Assembly: GCA_007449985.2 (NCBI GenBank)
Contig: VIIQ02000039.1
Location: forward strand, 62,001 to 126,000
Length of the DNA: 64,000 nt
Source: Desmodesmus armatus
Lineage: Eukaryota; Chlorophyta; Chlorophyceae; Sphaeropleales; Scenedesmaceae
Reading direction: 5' to 3'
A program made the position numbers and the translations under genes. The first letter of the stretch is position 1. The number at the start of each line of letters is the position of its first letter. A model generated the notes under the pieces. It did not search any database. It saw only the letters and a program-made list of their open reading frames with translations, and was not told where the DNA came from. This document shows positions 1-11,385 of the stretch, piece after piece.

Positions 1-77
1 GCATGTCAGTAGTCAGCAGCCAACACTAGTGCTTTTGTATCTCTTTATCTCTTTAGCTCTTTGAAGAGGTGGGTTGA

Positions 78-596
78 ATGGCGCTGGCCTGTGTGGCCGG
101 CACTCACACGGCTGGGGAACAGGCCTGTGCTGCACTCAAAATCCATCAACGTCATTGTAAGTAGGGCATCTCTGAACCTACTCTACCAGGCAAGCTGGGG
201 TGCACTCCCTATCTGACGTAGCCAAAAATGTCGCTGTGTGTGTGTGAGCAAGCAGCCTGCTACGAAGCCCTCCCCTTGGCCCAGACCACTGCACTGTAAC
301 CCTTATCCTGTGCCCTGTCCCATCACTCCCTGCGCGTGCCGTTGCTGTGTGCAGCTCGCTCCGTGGACCCTAGAAGTATCGCTGCCTGGGTGCAGTACAT
401 CCAGAAGGGATGCGGAATGAAGGAAAAGCCGTCCGATGCCGGGCCTACATGGCCAGCCGAGTGTGCCAAGCTGTCTGGAGACCACTGCTCGCGGCCTGAT
501 GTCAAGTGCAGCAAGGAAGCAGCAGAGTTTCTGGACAGTGACAAGAAGGTGGTGCTACGGGGAGAGTATGAAAAGGGGCTTGCATACCTCAAATAG
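78..596 (+). CDS. Small two-exon gene, or the 3' end of a larger one; function not recognised
   Basis: Exon 78-156 opens with ATG just after an in-frame stop and ends at a strong donor (GTAAGT at 157). The intron 157-354 ends in TGTGCAG, and exon 355-596 runs to TAG. Splice phases agree (1+2), giving about 106 residues. The terminal exon is clearly coding-like: charged, with a Trp/Tyr helix (AAWVQYIQKG), five cysteines in its middle (GCGM, ECAKL, HCS, KCSKE) and a Lys-rich end. I do not recognise the family. The first exon could instead be an internal exon read in another frame, so the N-terminus is uncertain. The terminal exon is the better supported part. Confidence 0.4.
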
Positions 597-3009
597 TGTA
601 TTCGTGTGTGTTTCACTGGTGCCGCACCAACTGCTGTGTAGTTGTGTTGCTGTTGGACTATAACTTGGCAGCAGGGTATGGTTACTGTGGGGTGTGTTTG
701 CCTGGCGGGATCTCCTACGGCAGTCCTGAAGTAGGGTGATTACTGCTGTTTGGTATAGCTGATGCTGGTAGCACGATACGAGCAACATCTCAGCATGTCA
801 GTTCACACAACAGTCCACTTGTCAACAATCGTCGCAGGAGTGTTACTCTACGCACTCCAGATCAGGTTTTGTGGTTTGCCGTCGTAGACTAGTTGTGCAC
901 GTGCATGTTCGTGAGGGCTGCAAGTGACCGGCACACATGGCGAGTTGGCTCTCAAATTATGGTGTTGCTGCTGCGACTTTCTTGCAGCTGGCTGTTGGAC
1001 GCTGCTGCCTCATGAAGCTCATCTGGCTGGCACATTGTTGTTGTTCCTTGTACATTGTTCACAGAGCAGTCGTTGAGGAATGTGTGTTGGTTATGGACAA
1101 GTGCTGTTGATATGTGTGGCTGCACAGCCCTGGCATAAGCTAGTACAGGGCCTGCGCACATGGGTGGTCATGAGTGTGGCGGTTGCATTTGCTTGCGCAC
1201 TCCGTAAGGTGGTGTCTTGAATGTTTGTTGGAATCAAGCGCGGCAAAGGTGCCGATGCAAATATTGCATGTCAATGCAGGGCAGCTTCTAGCAGCGCTGT
1301 TGACACTGGGATGTTTCCGTTGTTTACAGCAGACGTTGTTGCCCCTGAACCTCCCTGCGGGTTTTTGGGGGGCGTTGCTTTCATCTTTTGGACCTCCCTG
1401 TGTCCGTGGGAGTCCCGCGCCATCTTTCCAAAGTATTTGAACCCTCCCTCTTTCAGCTGCAGTCCCCTGCCTTCTTTCCACCTACGACTGGGACCTCCTT
1501 TGTTCCCGGGTTAACCCGGGAAACGTTTGGCTCCCTCTTGCATGAGAAGGTTGCAGCCGTTGCCAAGTCCGCCGTTCAGGCCCAGATAGGCGTGATGACG
1601 GAGCTGGCCTGAACGCCCCCTTGGGCCAGCACCGTCAGTGGGTTTGTGTAGTGTTTTCAATGTCTCCAGCGGGTGGGTTAGTGTCTGATCACATTGCCGC
1701 TTGTTGCGCAGTAGTGTTGTTCACATGGTGTGGCGTGGTCGCTTGCTTCACTCTCTGGCACCAGCCAACAGAGCGCCATCTTGCACTTTCTGGCAACGCT
1801 TGACAGGGCATCATCTTGCAGGCTGGGGCACAGTTCAAGTGGGAGGCAGCCTATGCCATGGGTTTCTGACCTGCTGCTGTATGTTTACTTTCAGTCTTAG
1901 GCTAGGCAGCATCATCGTCTTGCTGGCGTTGCTTTGCGCGCTGCATCCTGCATGCCATGTTGTGTTTGGTGCAGCTGTAGTTATAGCTACACGGTTGTAG
2001 GCTGTACATGTATTGGAAGGAGAGCACTGTCTGGGTTGGGCAACGTGCTGTGTGGCTAGCCACACCAGCTGCCGTCGCTGGCCAGGTCAAGTGGAGGTGG
2101 CACTTTGTCACCATACAGCCTTGCATCATGCGTTGGACGCCGTGCCTGGATATGTGGTTGCTGGTGGGGGTGGGAGGGTGGGGCGGGTGCTGAACTGCCT
2201 GGTCTTGCTGCAGCATGCATGCATGCATTGTCACGCCTGCATCGATGCAATACGCCCTGCTGGTCATGCCACAGTGGGTTGTGCACATGTACATGGCAGC
2301 TTCTGCCTGCCAGTTCTGCTTGCCACTTCTGCTTACCAGTGCTGCTTGCCAATGACCCCTGCCGGTGTTGGTTGAGGGCGCAATCAGCCACCAAGCTGCA
2401 TCTTCATATCTGGTGTGGTGTGGTGAGGCTAGGTGTTATGCCATGGTATGCAAGGGCCTAGATCAAGGCCATACCATGCTTGGGCTGTTGTGCACACTGG
2501 TGTGTTAGGCTTCAGCACCTACATGAGAGCAGTAGGCATGCAGTATTGGTCGTGCACCAGCGTGCTCGCAGTAGTTTCTGGTACCACAGTACTAAAGGTG
2601 CAGATTTCGAGCATGCACTGTATCTTGTGTCAAGCCTGGTATGCAGTAGATGCTGACTCCTGCCTTCATCACCCTCAAGTTGTCGTAATGCAGTAGCTGT
2701 AAGGTTCTGATGCCTTGCTGCCGTAATGCAGTAGCTGTCAGGTTGTCAATCACTAGCAGGCACAGTTTGTGTGAGTTTCTGGGTACCTAGGTGATGCTGT
2801 TGATGATTTTGACAGCTGGGATGTCAAGATCGATGCCTGCATGGATCCAATGCCTGCATGTGATTCTTGGCAAGGATGCAGGTTTGCAAAGATGCAGCGC
2901 AGGTGGAGTGCACGCAAGTTTCACTTGCAAGTGCAAATTGCTTCATGAATTCAGTGTGTCCGCGCCTGTGTGCTACCCGTGTTGTTGCTGTTGTCCTGCT
3001 TTTGTCTGA
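597..3009. other. Gene-poor stretch after the first gene
   Basis: About 2.4 kb with no convincing multi-exon gene. It is GT-rich on the plus strand, as in 3' untranslated or intergenic DNA. The only coding-like piece is the short terminal-exon candidate at 1463-1612, listed separately. Direct repeats of a GTAATGCAGTAGCTG-like element occur near 2685-2740. Nothing else is supported. Confidence 0.5.
1463..1612 (+). CDS. Possible terminal exon of an unknown gene
   Basis: A TTTCAGCTGCAG acceptor-like site ends at 1462 and is followed by 49 open codons to TGA. The second half reads as an amphipathic Lys/Ala/Val helix (LLHEKVAAVAKSAVQAQI). No upstream exon with matching phase was found, and the preceding terminal exon ends at 596, so this could be a chance reading frame or an exon fragment. 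Confidence 0.2.
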   Translation, partial: SPAFFPPTTGTSFVPGLTRETFGSLLHEKVAAVAKSAVQAQIGVMTELA

Positions 3010-3670
3010 GCCAACCTGAAGCAACTGAGGTACTTTCCTTGTGTCCCTTGATATGCACACAGTCCAACAATGAGCAGGAACTTCAGATATCAGGCAGCTG
3101 CTGTCGCTGAGCATGACATACTGCTGCAGACCTGGCACAGACTGGGAAGCATGCATGGTGAACAACGAAGAAACTGGTGTCTTACAGTCCTGCCCAAGAT
3201 TCCTCCCTGCGTGGCCCAGAAAATGACACAACCGCCAGTCATTCATCACTGACCAGACATGACACTCACACAGTTGGCCTGTACGGCCAACCTACAATCA
3301 TGTACTAAACTCCAAGCAAAAGCCGGCCAAGTCCATAGTTGACAAGTGGCCATCAGATGCAAACAGTGTACAGTTTACATCCTGGTAAAAAAAACTGTGT
3401 ATGAAGTGGCGGCGCACTGCGCGCATGGCATGCAAGGCACCAGCCAACTGCTGATACACTGCAATCGGCCGCAAGTAAGTGTCCCAAACTTGCGATGCAC
3501 TTGCTGCAAGTGCCTGCAGCTCAGAAGCCAAGCACTGCGCCCGTACTGGCACCAAGGATGGTGGAGGTGCTGCCGCAAAAGGGGCAGCCCGAAAAGAAGT
3601 GACGCAATGCGCAATAGTAGTGCAATGATGCGGTCCAAACCTGCTGCTGAATGCAGCAAGCAGCAATGCA
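3010..3670. repeat. Segmental duplication, copy A
   Basis: This segment matches 6365-7060 in the same orientation, with many small indels. Shared landmarks in order: a 'caactgaggt' box, a 'tgacatactgctgca' box, a 'cagtcctgcccaaga'-type box, 'gccagtca(t/c)tcatcac', 'cagctgctgatacac', 'gatggtggaggtgctgcc' and 'tggtccaaacctgctg'. Copy B sits next to a remnant of the 5103-5972 gene's exon, so the unit is probably the 3' flank of that minus-strand gene. A minus-strand TGTAA motif occurs in both copies. Confidence 0.7.
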
Positions 3671-5102
3671 CACACAACTATAACCCATCACTTTTGACTC
3701 AGAGTGCTTTCGTGCAACAACTGCATCTCTTTGTGTGACCACCACACATGCTATGAGTGACCCTGGATGCCAACCAGGAAGTACGAGCAGGAAGTACGAT
3801 CAATCCTGCTCAGCAGAAGGCTGCAGCAGAAGTGCCGGTCCTGATCTGCCCCAGCGGTCCAGGCAAAACAGCAATGATTGTGCACCCTTCCTTTCAAAGC
3901 GCTGCACATGTAGTACATGCAGTACATCACGCCATCACACACACAGGCCTTGGAGAGCAACATCCCTAGTGCTGAACGGAGAAAATCACACCAAAAAACC
4001 AAAAGGAAAAATCACACAGTCAACACACAACCCACGGTCAGACAGGCTGATTGGGCAGCCAGACAATTGTCAATTTTCAAATTGATTTGATGACTACATG
4101 TGACAGCTGCTCAGAATGGAGCAGGCACAGGATCTCAGCCAAAGCTGTAAATCGACCTGCAAACAACAAGTCAGTGGCCACACCATCATACCTCCCCACA
4201 CACCCATCGATCGCGCCTCGTGTGTGTTTCTGGATACACAGGCTTTTCAACAACTGCATTGAACCCGCTCAACGTGGCAAATGGTGGCATGCCATGCCCC
4301 TTCCACAAAGCGCCACTCCCATAATAGCGCTTTGTTCAACAAAAGCACATGCAACACAAGCTCAGGAAGCCTGACTGTGCTGCCAGACACCTGTCATGGC
4401 AGTTGTCACGCCACTACAATGAAAAAAGCTGGTCAGATCAATGCAGGCATATGCCGATGCATCAGGCACCCAGGCCAAGCTGACAGCCTTTAGGGAAAAA
4501 ACAACTTGTGGATGTTCCAAACCTCACTCACCCACACCCACCCCGCTGTGCCCACGATGCTGACTGTACAGGCTTTCCCCATACCCAGAAAATGGAGGAG
4601 GTCGCACCGCCACACAGCACGACCGCATACAAACAGCACATGTGTCACAAGCTGCTTTGCAAGGCCGGTCCACCCCCCTTACCCATACAGCACAACCAAT
4701 TGAAGATGACAAAGTGACAACACTCCCTTGTGTCCAGCACTTGGGAACAAAACACACTCGACAGTCAGCGAACAACCAAGACGGCAGCAGATGCATGGTG
4801 CTGTTTGCCAAAAACCCATCAAGGCACTGCTGCTGGCAGGCACACCAGCAGCACTGTCTCTCACACACGACAGCACACATCCCCCCAGAGTGCACTTGCA
4901 GCAACTGCTGGGGAGGCTGGTTGGCAACCAGTCAAAGACGGGACACAAACAAGCTTATGCCTTGCTCTCTGACACCACATAACACCATCCAACAAAACAC
5001 CATCCAACCACATAATACCATCCACATAATACCATCCACATAATACCATCCACATAATACCATCCAACCACCAACAAAGCACCATCTCCTGTGTCGCAAG
5101 AC
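3671..5102. other. Noncoding region downstream of the minus-strand Gln-rich gene
   Basis: CA-rich on the plus strand, with no supported exon. It probably holds the 3' untranslated region of the gene ending at 5103. Only the minisatellite near 5010-5065 stands out. Confidence 0.4.
5010..5065. repeat. 14-bp minisatellite, about four copies
   Basis: The unit CATAATACCATCCA is repeated four times almost perfectly, flanked by shorter CACCATCCAAC derivatives from 4981. It ends about 40 bases from the stop codon of the minus-strand gene, so it is probably transcribed in its 3' untranslated region. Confidence 0.85.
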
Positions 5103-5972
5103 TCACACAATGGCCATTAGGCGGGCCATCTCTGCCTGGAGCTGCAGCTGCAGCTGCTGCTCAACACCCAGCAGCTGCTGCTGCTGCACCTGCAGCTGCG
5201 CAAGCTGCACTTGCGCGGCGGCAGCTGCTGGTGCTGGTGCTGCTGCCATTTGTGTGCCATACATAGGGATGAACTCTGCTTGCATACCCAGGGCGCCTGT
5301 TGCCTGGGTGAGACCCATCAAACTAGGGGAAGCTGCTGATACTGCTGAGGGCAGCATAGCAGCTGGGGTGTTCATTCCTGCCAACTGCTGCCGTGCTGCC
5401 AGGAGCCGCAGGATAACTGCGTCCACTTCTGCTTCCTGCTGCTGCTGCAGCAGCAGCATGCCCTGCAGCTCTTGGTCCGGAGTGATGTTGTAGTACTGCA
5501 GCGGGGGTGATGTCACAGGGAATGCCGCAGGGAAGACTGGTGCGAAGTCCTGGGCTGTGCAGCAACTGCTGCTGCTGCTGATGCTGCTGCTGTTGTGGCC
5601 CATGGCACATGGCTCTGAAAACGCTCCATATGACGTGTCCGTAGTGAGAAAGTTGCCACTGGTGCTGTCGCTGCTGAAAGGGGATGTAGGCAGCAACATT
5701 CCCTCAACGTGATGCCTTGAAGAAGAACAGTAGGACTGCCTCAGTACCAGCTCCTGCAGTTTGTTCTGCAGGGCCACTGCAAAGGGGGAAGTTCCATGAT
5801 CAAGCTGGGGGTGACCACTGTGGCTACCGATGCCATTGTTGTTGGTCGTCGCACTGCTGCGGTGATTGTTGCCATTACGATCGCAGCCACGTTGGTGAAT
5901 GGGGCTGTAGCTTGGCAGAAAGACTCCTGTGCCATGTGATTTTGTCATGCTCATCGTTGCCCCTTGTAAGCA
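5103..5972 (-). CDS. Gln/Ala-rich protein with GTG-x-FLP motif, last exon (paralog A)
   Basis: Terminal exon starting at an acceptor (GTTTGCAG, plus-strand 5973-5980) and open for 289 codons to TAG. An ATG lies at 5954, but the acceptor suggests upstream coding exons beyond 6000. Order of features: GTGVFLP motif about 5 residues after the Met; Asn/Ser/His-rich linker; FAVALQNKLQELVLRQ helix; Ser and Cys runs; a Gln-rich coiled segment (LQGMLLLQQQQ) followed by VDAVILRLLAARQQL; Ala/Pro linker; then a Gln-rich tail ending AEMARLM. The same order recurs in the plus-strand gene at 7903-8988, so the two are paralogs. The composition suggests a regulatory or RNA/DNA-associated scaffold, but no catalytic or binding domain is visible. 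Function unknown. Confidence 0.7.
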   Translation of the reverse strand, partial: CLQGATMSMTKSHGTGVFLPSYSPIHQRGCDRNGNNHRSSATTNNNGIGSHSGHPQLDHGTSPFAVALQNKLQELVLRQSYCSSSRHHVEGMLLPTSPFSSDSTSGNFLTTDTSYGAFSEPCAMGHNSSSISSSSSCCTAQDFAPVFPAAFPVTSPPLQYYNITPDQELQGMLLLQQQQEAEVDAVILRLLAARQQLAGMNTPAAMLPSAVSAASPSLMGLTQATGALGMQAEFIPMYGTQMAAAPAPAAAAAQVQLAQLQVQQQQLLGVEQQLQLQLQAEMARLMAIV

Positions 5973-7077
5973 CTGCAAACGGGGCAGCAGACAACAGCGC
6001 AAACGTCAGCAAAACAAGCTATGTAAAAATTGGTGTTGTAATAGACATCTTGACAGTGGTTGTGGAGCTGCAGTACTGCTGACCGGGGAGGCTTCCCTTG
6101 TCCTGCATGCTGGCTGGCTGCTGCGTAACGTTCCGTCATTGATAGCACCATAACAGATCAATTGAATGCCGCATTCAACGTGTGTCTGCCCTACCTTCTC
6201 AGTAGCAGCTTGTGTCTTTCGTATACGTCTTGGAGCCAGGCTGCTAGCAGCGCCACACTTCTGGCGCCTCAACTGAGTTGCAACCAGCACAACAACAGGT
6301 CACAATCATGGCCTGCTGTCTGAAGGTGGCGGGTGGCGGGCAAACCACTAATTTTTCAGCTTCAGGTTGAACCTGAATCAACTGAGGTTTATACTTCCCT
6401 TGAGCCTTGAAATGCATACAACCCAACGCATACAACCCAACAATTAGCAGGAACCTCAACCTACAGGCAACTGCAGTTGCCGACACTGAGCATTTGACAT
6501 ACTGCTGCAACTATGACACAGAACTGAACGCATGCATCATGATTGCAAGTGGTGTACAGTACTGCCCAAGACTCTCTTACTAAGGTAGTGGCACAGAGAA
6601 GGAAACAACAGCCAGTCACTCATCACGAACACCCACACAGTCGGCCTATACAGCTACACTACTAGTGACTAGTGTAGCTGTCATGTCTGAAACCCAACCA
6701 AAGCTCCTGCCTGGTTTTTACTTCACAAGTGCACAGGTTACAGACTCAAACAGCTGTAGTGCAGGTGCTGGCGCACACGCAAGGGACAGCCAGCTGCTGA
6801 TACACATGCGGACACATGCAAGGAAGTGTCCCACAGTTGCGTTGCACTTGCTGCAATTGCCTGCAGCTCAGCGGCCAAGCCCTGGGATGGTTCTACGGTG
6901 CTACCTAGCAGCAATGATGGTGGAGGTGCTGCCGCAAAATGTTTACAGGAGCAAACACAGACCAGAAAGAAGTGACACAACGCGCTATAATGTTGGTGCT
7001 GTCCTGTGGTCCAAACCTGCTGTTGAGTGCAGCGAGCAACAAAACACACACATATGCAACCAGTTGTGTTGCCAGCA
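5973..7077. other. Region upstream of the minus-strand paralog, with duplication copy B
   Basis: Positions 5973-6364 are presumed intron or 5' flank of the 5103 gene. From 6365 to 7060 the sequence is the second copy of the 3010-3670 segment. No independent exon is supported. A short perfect inverted repeat (CAGCTACACTA ... TAGTGTAGCTG) lies at about 6650-6681. Confidence 0.4.
6365..7060. repeat. Segmental duplication, copy B
   Basis: Direct-orientation copy of 3010-3670, sharing the boxes listed there in the same order. It directly adjoins the exon remnant at 7078-7120, placing the repeat downstream of a deleted tandem copy of the minus-strand Gln-rich gene. Confidence 0.7.
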
Positions 7078-7120
7078 CATCGCAGCCACGTTGGTTGATG
7101 GGGGCTGCAGTTTGATAGAA
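7078..7120 (-). pseudogene. Remnant of a tandem copy of the GTG-x-FLP gene
   Basis: On the minus strand this piece reads FYQTAAPINQRGCD, matching FLPSYSPIHQRGCD in the intact gene (plus-strand 5880-5922, sharing 'atcgcagccacgttggt'). Nearly all of the following coding sequence is absent; duplication copy B begins a few bases away. It is best explained as a tandem gene copy that lost its body by deletion. Confidence 0.6.
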
Positions 7121-7171
7121 TTACACAGGAAGCAGATTTGGGAGTGGAGATCTCTTGTACATGTCTTTTCT

Positions 7172-7515
7172 AGGGTGCCGTGGGATCCCACACCCCAAGA
7201 TTGTGCGTCCCAATTGGGCAAAACAGCGATTACACCAGCCTTGGAGTTCAGGCCCCAGGTTGGTGCACTGCCGACCCCAAGGCCTGTTCAAGCAGTTTTT
7301 TGGTGACCTTAGTGTGGCCTTAATACCTCTGAGCACAGAGTTGGGGTGTCGTGGGATCACACACTCCAAGATCATGCGCCCCAACTGGGCAAAACAGCGA
7401 TGACACCGGTCCTTGGAGCCTGACCCCCAGGTTGGTGCACTGCCAACTCCAAGGTCTGCTTGAGCAGTTTTTCCGTGCTCTTGGTGCGACCTTAAATACC
7501 TCTTGGCAAAGAATA
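7172..7515. repeat. Tandem repeat, period 171 bp, two copies
   Basis: The motifs 'cgtgggatc', 'gggcaaaacagcgat', 'ccaggttggtgcactgcc', 'gagcagttttt' and 'accttaa(a)tacctct' recur at a spacing of 171 bases. It lies about 0.4 kb upstream of the plus-strand paralog. On the minus strand it opens a 138-codon frame, but that merely repeats itself and is not taken as a gene. Confidence 0.85.
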
Positions 7516-7902
7516 TTTGGTGACCGGGGAGTCCCAACTGGGACCATCAGGGTTTGGTATGGCGTAACCGGTGGTTACAGCCATCACCACAGCCGAAACA
7601 CCGCAATGTACGAAGGGAAAACTTCATAGTTTCACGAGTGTTCACTAGCCTTTCTGATTAGCGCATACAACGCACAAGCATCCGATTGTGCAGCAGAGCT
7701 CCGGCAGCTATCTTGCGCAGGTGAGCATTTTTGAGTTCGACACACTACTGTGGCATGTACCATGTTTTCAGGTGGCCAGTGCACCCCACAAACAGGACGG
7801 ACGGTCTGGGTCATCAACATCCCTACATCATCGACGACAAGAGACCACCTCGACACAAGACACTCATGCACATGACACCTGAACGTACTGACAACATCAC
7901 CC

Positions 7903-8988
7903 ATGCCGTGCCTGCGCCTTGCTGCCTGCTATGTCAGATACAGCAACGCCATCAGGATGGTAGGTGGGACAGGCTTCTTCTTGCCCCGCACCTGCGAGGA
8001 CGCGCGGGACAAGCGTAAAAGGTCTTTAGGCAGCAAAGGCCCATCGTGCCGCAGCGGCAGCCGTGCACAAGCAGCTCGGCAGGAGGGGCAACTCCAAGGG
8101 CCCCTCAGCAGTCCTCCCACCTTGGCAAGATACAGCCTGATAGATGCAGCACCCATGGATGGGGCATGCCTGCTGCAGCAGACACTGTGCAGTCCGCCAT
8201 CTTCTATCTGTGGTGACCTGGACCCCTTCAACAGCTTGACTACCAGCAACAGCGGGGCCAGCTTCACTGGTTGCCTCAGCGGCCCCTACCTGGCTCTCAG
8301 CACTGGCGACAACTTCCCCACGACCCCTAGCTACAGCAGTGGGTGTCTTGGCGCAGTCACACACAGCAGCCAGCCTGGCGCGGCACCTGCTTGGGCGGTC
8401 AGCACACCCAGCGCCCCAGCTGTGCTGGCCGCAATACCCCAGCAGCAGCAGTACCACCAGCAGGGTGTCGTGTTCGTTTCCCCACAGCAGCAACAACAGC
8501 AGCAGCTCCTGGTGTCGCCACCTCAGCCCTGCTACAAGCCGACACCCAGTGTGGCCAGCACAGTTGCTGCTGTGAGCGCCCATGGCCTGCAGGACATGCT
8601 GCTGCTTCAGCAGCAGCAGGCCGAGCTGGATGCAACCATCAGCAACCTGCTGGCTCTGCGGCAGCAGCTCACAAACATGAGGCCCCCAGCAGCAGCCCCA
8701 GCACCAGCTCCAGGTTCAGTCTTTACCAGCCCCATCGCGCCTGCTGTGGCCCCAGTGTCAGCACAGCAGTATGCGCTGGTGCCTGTGCAGACGATTCCTG
8801 CAGCTGTGCTGAGCCCCAACCAGGCTATGGTGGGTGCAGGACAGTATGCAGCACAGCAGGGGTGGCAGCAGTGCCAGGCAGCCGCTGTGGCGCCCGATGG
8901 TGGCTGTGTCAGCCTTGCGCTGCTGCAGCAGCAGGCAGCAGACCTCAACCTTGAGGCAGAGATTGCCCGCATGCTCTCCCTCCTGTAG
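7903..8988 (+). CDS. Gln/Ala-rich protein with GTG-x-FLP motif (paralog B), probable last exon
   Basis: Open from 7903 to TAG at 8988 (361 codons). The real exon may begin at an AG near 7938-7955, since upstream exons are expected. Order: VGGTGFFLPR followed by a basic CEDARDKRKRS patch; Ser/Thr/Pro linker; several Gln runs; LQDMLLLQQQQ plus ELDATISNLLALRQQL; Ala/Pro linker; tail ending AEIARMLSLL. The GTG-FLP motif, the MLLLQQQQ coiled segment and the AE-AR tail align with the minus-strand gene at 5103-5972, with which it forms a head-to-head pair. The DARDKRKRS patch could bind nucleic acid or serve as a nuclear signal (inference). No named family is claimed. Confidence 0.7.
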   Translation: MPCLRLAACYVRYSNAIRMVGGTGFFLPRTCEDARDKRKRSLGSKGPSCRSGSRAQAARQEGQLQGPLSSPPTLARYSLIDAAPMDGACLLQQTLCSPPSSICGDLDPFNSLTTSNSGASFTGCLSGPYLALSTGDNFPTTPSYSSGCLGAVTHSSQPGAAPAWAVSTPSAPAVLAAIPQQQQYHQQGVVFVSPQQQQQQQLLVSPPQPCYKPTPSVASTVAAVSAHGLQDMLLLQQQQAELDATISNLLALRQQLTNMRPPAAAPAPAPGSVFTSPIAPAVAPVSAQQYALVPVQTIPAAVLSPNQAMVGAGQYAAQQGWQQCQAAAVAPDGGCVSLALLQQQAADLNLEAEIARMLSLL

Positions 8989-10612
8989 GTGCGGCATCTG
9001 AGTCTGGGTTTGCTTTTTGTGAGGCAGCTGTTGTTGTTGCCGCGGCCAGTTTTCTGCGGCATCAAGTTTCCTGTGTTGGAGCCCGTGCTGGCTTTTTTTG
9101 TGTTCTAGGTTTGGTGTGTCCAGGTGCCCAGGTTGCCAGGTGTCCAGGTTTTGTGTGTTGAAGCCGCAGCTGAAGCTGGCATAAGACGTAGGGTGTTTAT
9201 GGACCTGCCAGCGCGGGTGAGAGGTGGGTCTTGGCGATTTTGGAGCCAGTGTTTCTGTGCTGGCACCGCAACAGGGGCTCCCTGTGGCATTGAGATGTGT
9301 AGGAGACCCCTTTTGCCGCTGTGCACATCACATATTGCCAACCACTTGCACAGCGAGCCAGCAATTGGTGGCTGGCTGACTTGCGTCGCCGTGAACAGCG
9401 CAGCAGTTGTTTGCCGTGGGGCAATGCAGGGTACAGCGGCGTCTTCTTTGTTGGCGCGCCAGCCAAGTCCCTTTGTCTGCTGTGTGGTTGACAGGCAGTA
9501 GCTTTGATAGTCACGAACTGAAGCTCGAAGCTGGGAGCAGTATCGTGCTTCAACCTTTTCTTTTTGTTCCCTGGGGAGCTATTCCCAGCATGCAGGGTGG
9601 TCACAATTCAGATTGAGTCACTTTGTCACCCTGACAATGATTCTGACTCGCATTTTCGAGCGCCAGCCCCAGATGCAACCAAGTGTCACTCCTTGCAGTG
9701 TCACTCCTTTTGGGGGGCCTGTCTGGGCCCGGGCTCTTTTTCCTGGCTCTCTTCTTGTGGTTGTTGCTTCAAGCTTGCTTTTGCTTGGAGTGACATTTAC
9801 CATGCAGCCTGAGGTGCATCTGAGCGTTGTTGCTGAATCAGTACTTTTGCTTTTTCTGCCCTTCACGGGCTTGTGTTTCCACCTCGGCATTTGCTTGCTC
9901 AACCACTATCTGAGCAGCATGTTGTATGCGCGCGCTGGATGACCAGCGCGTGGTGCATGGCACAGCTGCGCTGTTGTTGTCCCCTATTAAACGCCACCCA
10001 GCTGTTGTTGTGCTGAGGCTTCTTCCTTTTCCCTCTTTATTTGTGCCTGTTTCTTTTTTTGTCTGTGGTTCTTATGGCTGCTTGCTACTTGAGCTAGCAC
10101 AAGGAAGCTTGGAAAGTTGCATTGGGACTTTGGTATGCGACAGCCTTTTGCAATGGTTTGTGGTTTGGGGCTTTGCTACACCCTGAACCCTGGCATTGAA
10201 ACCAGGTGGGTCAGAGCAAAGCCAGTGCAAGAGCATGGGGACTCACTGAGCATGTCAGTGCTGTATGTGGCATGCCATACAAGCAGCCAGGGCCCCAAGG
10301 CAAATCCTTATGAGGTTGAGGGTTGACGGGTTTGGACCACAGCAGCCAGAGCACCAAGGCAGGCTGCCCTTGTCTGGCGCAGCGCCTATGGTATGTCTGT
10401 GAGTTGTGGGGGAATGTGGACGTTTGGGGAGTGAAGGCAACACAGTTGATGGTCTGTGCTCTGCTTTTAGCCTGTTGAGCCGTGCCAGGCGGCAACAGGC
10501 CTGTGTGGGGATGGGATATGAGACGCATGTGATCCGGAGGTTTGAAAGTGGAACTATTTGATTGTGGGATGGAATGGCCACTGCGGCCTTGCGTCTGTTA
10601 CTAAAGGTGTGG

Positions 10613-10710
10613 GGGTGTCAGTACTGCAAAGGTTGCACACACACTTCTCTGTTACTGGAGGCTGTTGGGGGGTGTTCATACTGCAAAGGTTGCACACACA
10701 CTTTTTTGAG
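10613..10710. repeat. 58-bp direct repeat, two copies
   Basis: 'tactgcaaaggttgcacaca' recurs at 10622 and 10680 with similar flanks (ggggtgt before, acactt after). No coding meaning is seen. Confidence 0.75.
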
Positions 10711-11299
10711 ATGCATTCAGCCAGGAGGCTTTGTAGTGCCCCTGCAAAGCACTGCTAGGAAGGGCGGTGGGTGGGTTCGAGGTGTCGAGCCTTTCATAAG
10801 CATCATCACATGGTGTTGCTGACAGGACGACATGGCAGTCTGTATCCAATTAGGTCCAGGCCATGTTTGAATTCCCACATGAAGTTGAGTTCAGCCCTCT
10901 TGACTGGCTGTCCACTTAGCGCTGGTTCTTTTGTGTTTTCGGGTGTGTTCTGTTGGTGGCCGGGGGTCAGCTGCGGCCACCTTTGGTTTGGTGCTGCGTA
11001 CTAAGGCCTTCCCAAATGCTGTGGTGCTACTGACAGCATGGGTGGATAATCCACAGGCTCTACATGTACATGGTGAGCCTGTGTGCTCAGCACAATTCTC
11101 TAGTGTTCACCCTGTTCGTAGTATTCCCATTGTTGTGTGGCTGTAGAGCGGTTGCCGCACGTGGCTTTGCACAGCCTCACAGTCATCCCCAATGTGGGGG
11201 CCATAAGCCTGTGCCATCATGCCTTGGCACAGGATGCATTTGTCTGGTGGGTGTGTTGGTGTGCGGTACAGTCGGCTGTGTTGGTTTGATTTGGCGGAG

Positions 11300-11385
11300 G
11301 GAGAAACATGAGCATTGTGTGTTATGGGGCGTAAAGGTTGTTGGAGCATTGTGTGTCATGGGGCGTGAAGGTTGTCTGAGCGCTG
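11300..11385. repeat. About 39-bp direct repeat, two copies plus a partial third
   Basis: 'gagcattgtgtg(t/c)tatggggcgt' is repeated, followed by 'aaggttgt'. A third partial copy ('gagcgctgtggg') follows. Confidence 0.7.

Noticed and set aside
4981..5065. CRISPR-like short repeats
   Set aside because: Direct 14-bp tandem units without unique spacers, in a eukaryotic genome; a minisatellite.
7121..7537. 138-codon minus-strand frame with internal repeats
   Set aside because: Simply a translation of the 171-bp tandem repeat; no start context or family.
8026..8583. 185-codon minus-strand frame over the plus-strand Gln-rich gene
   Set aside because: A shadow of CAG/GCN-rich coding sequence; no splice sites or motifs.
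10770..10800. GGTTCGA-like string suggesting a tRNA T-arm
   Set aside because: No acceptor stem, D-arm or anticodon arm can be paired around it; no tRNA was found in the window.
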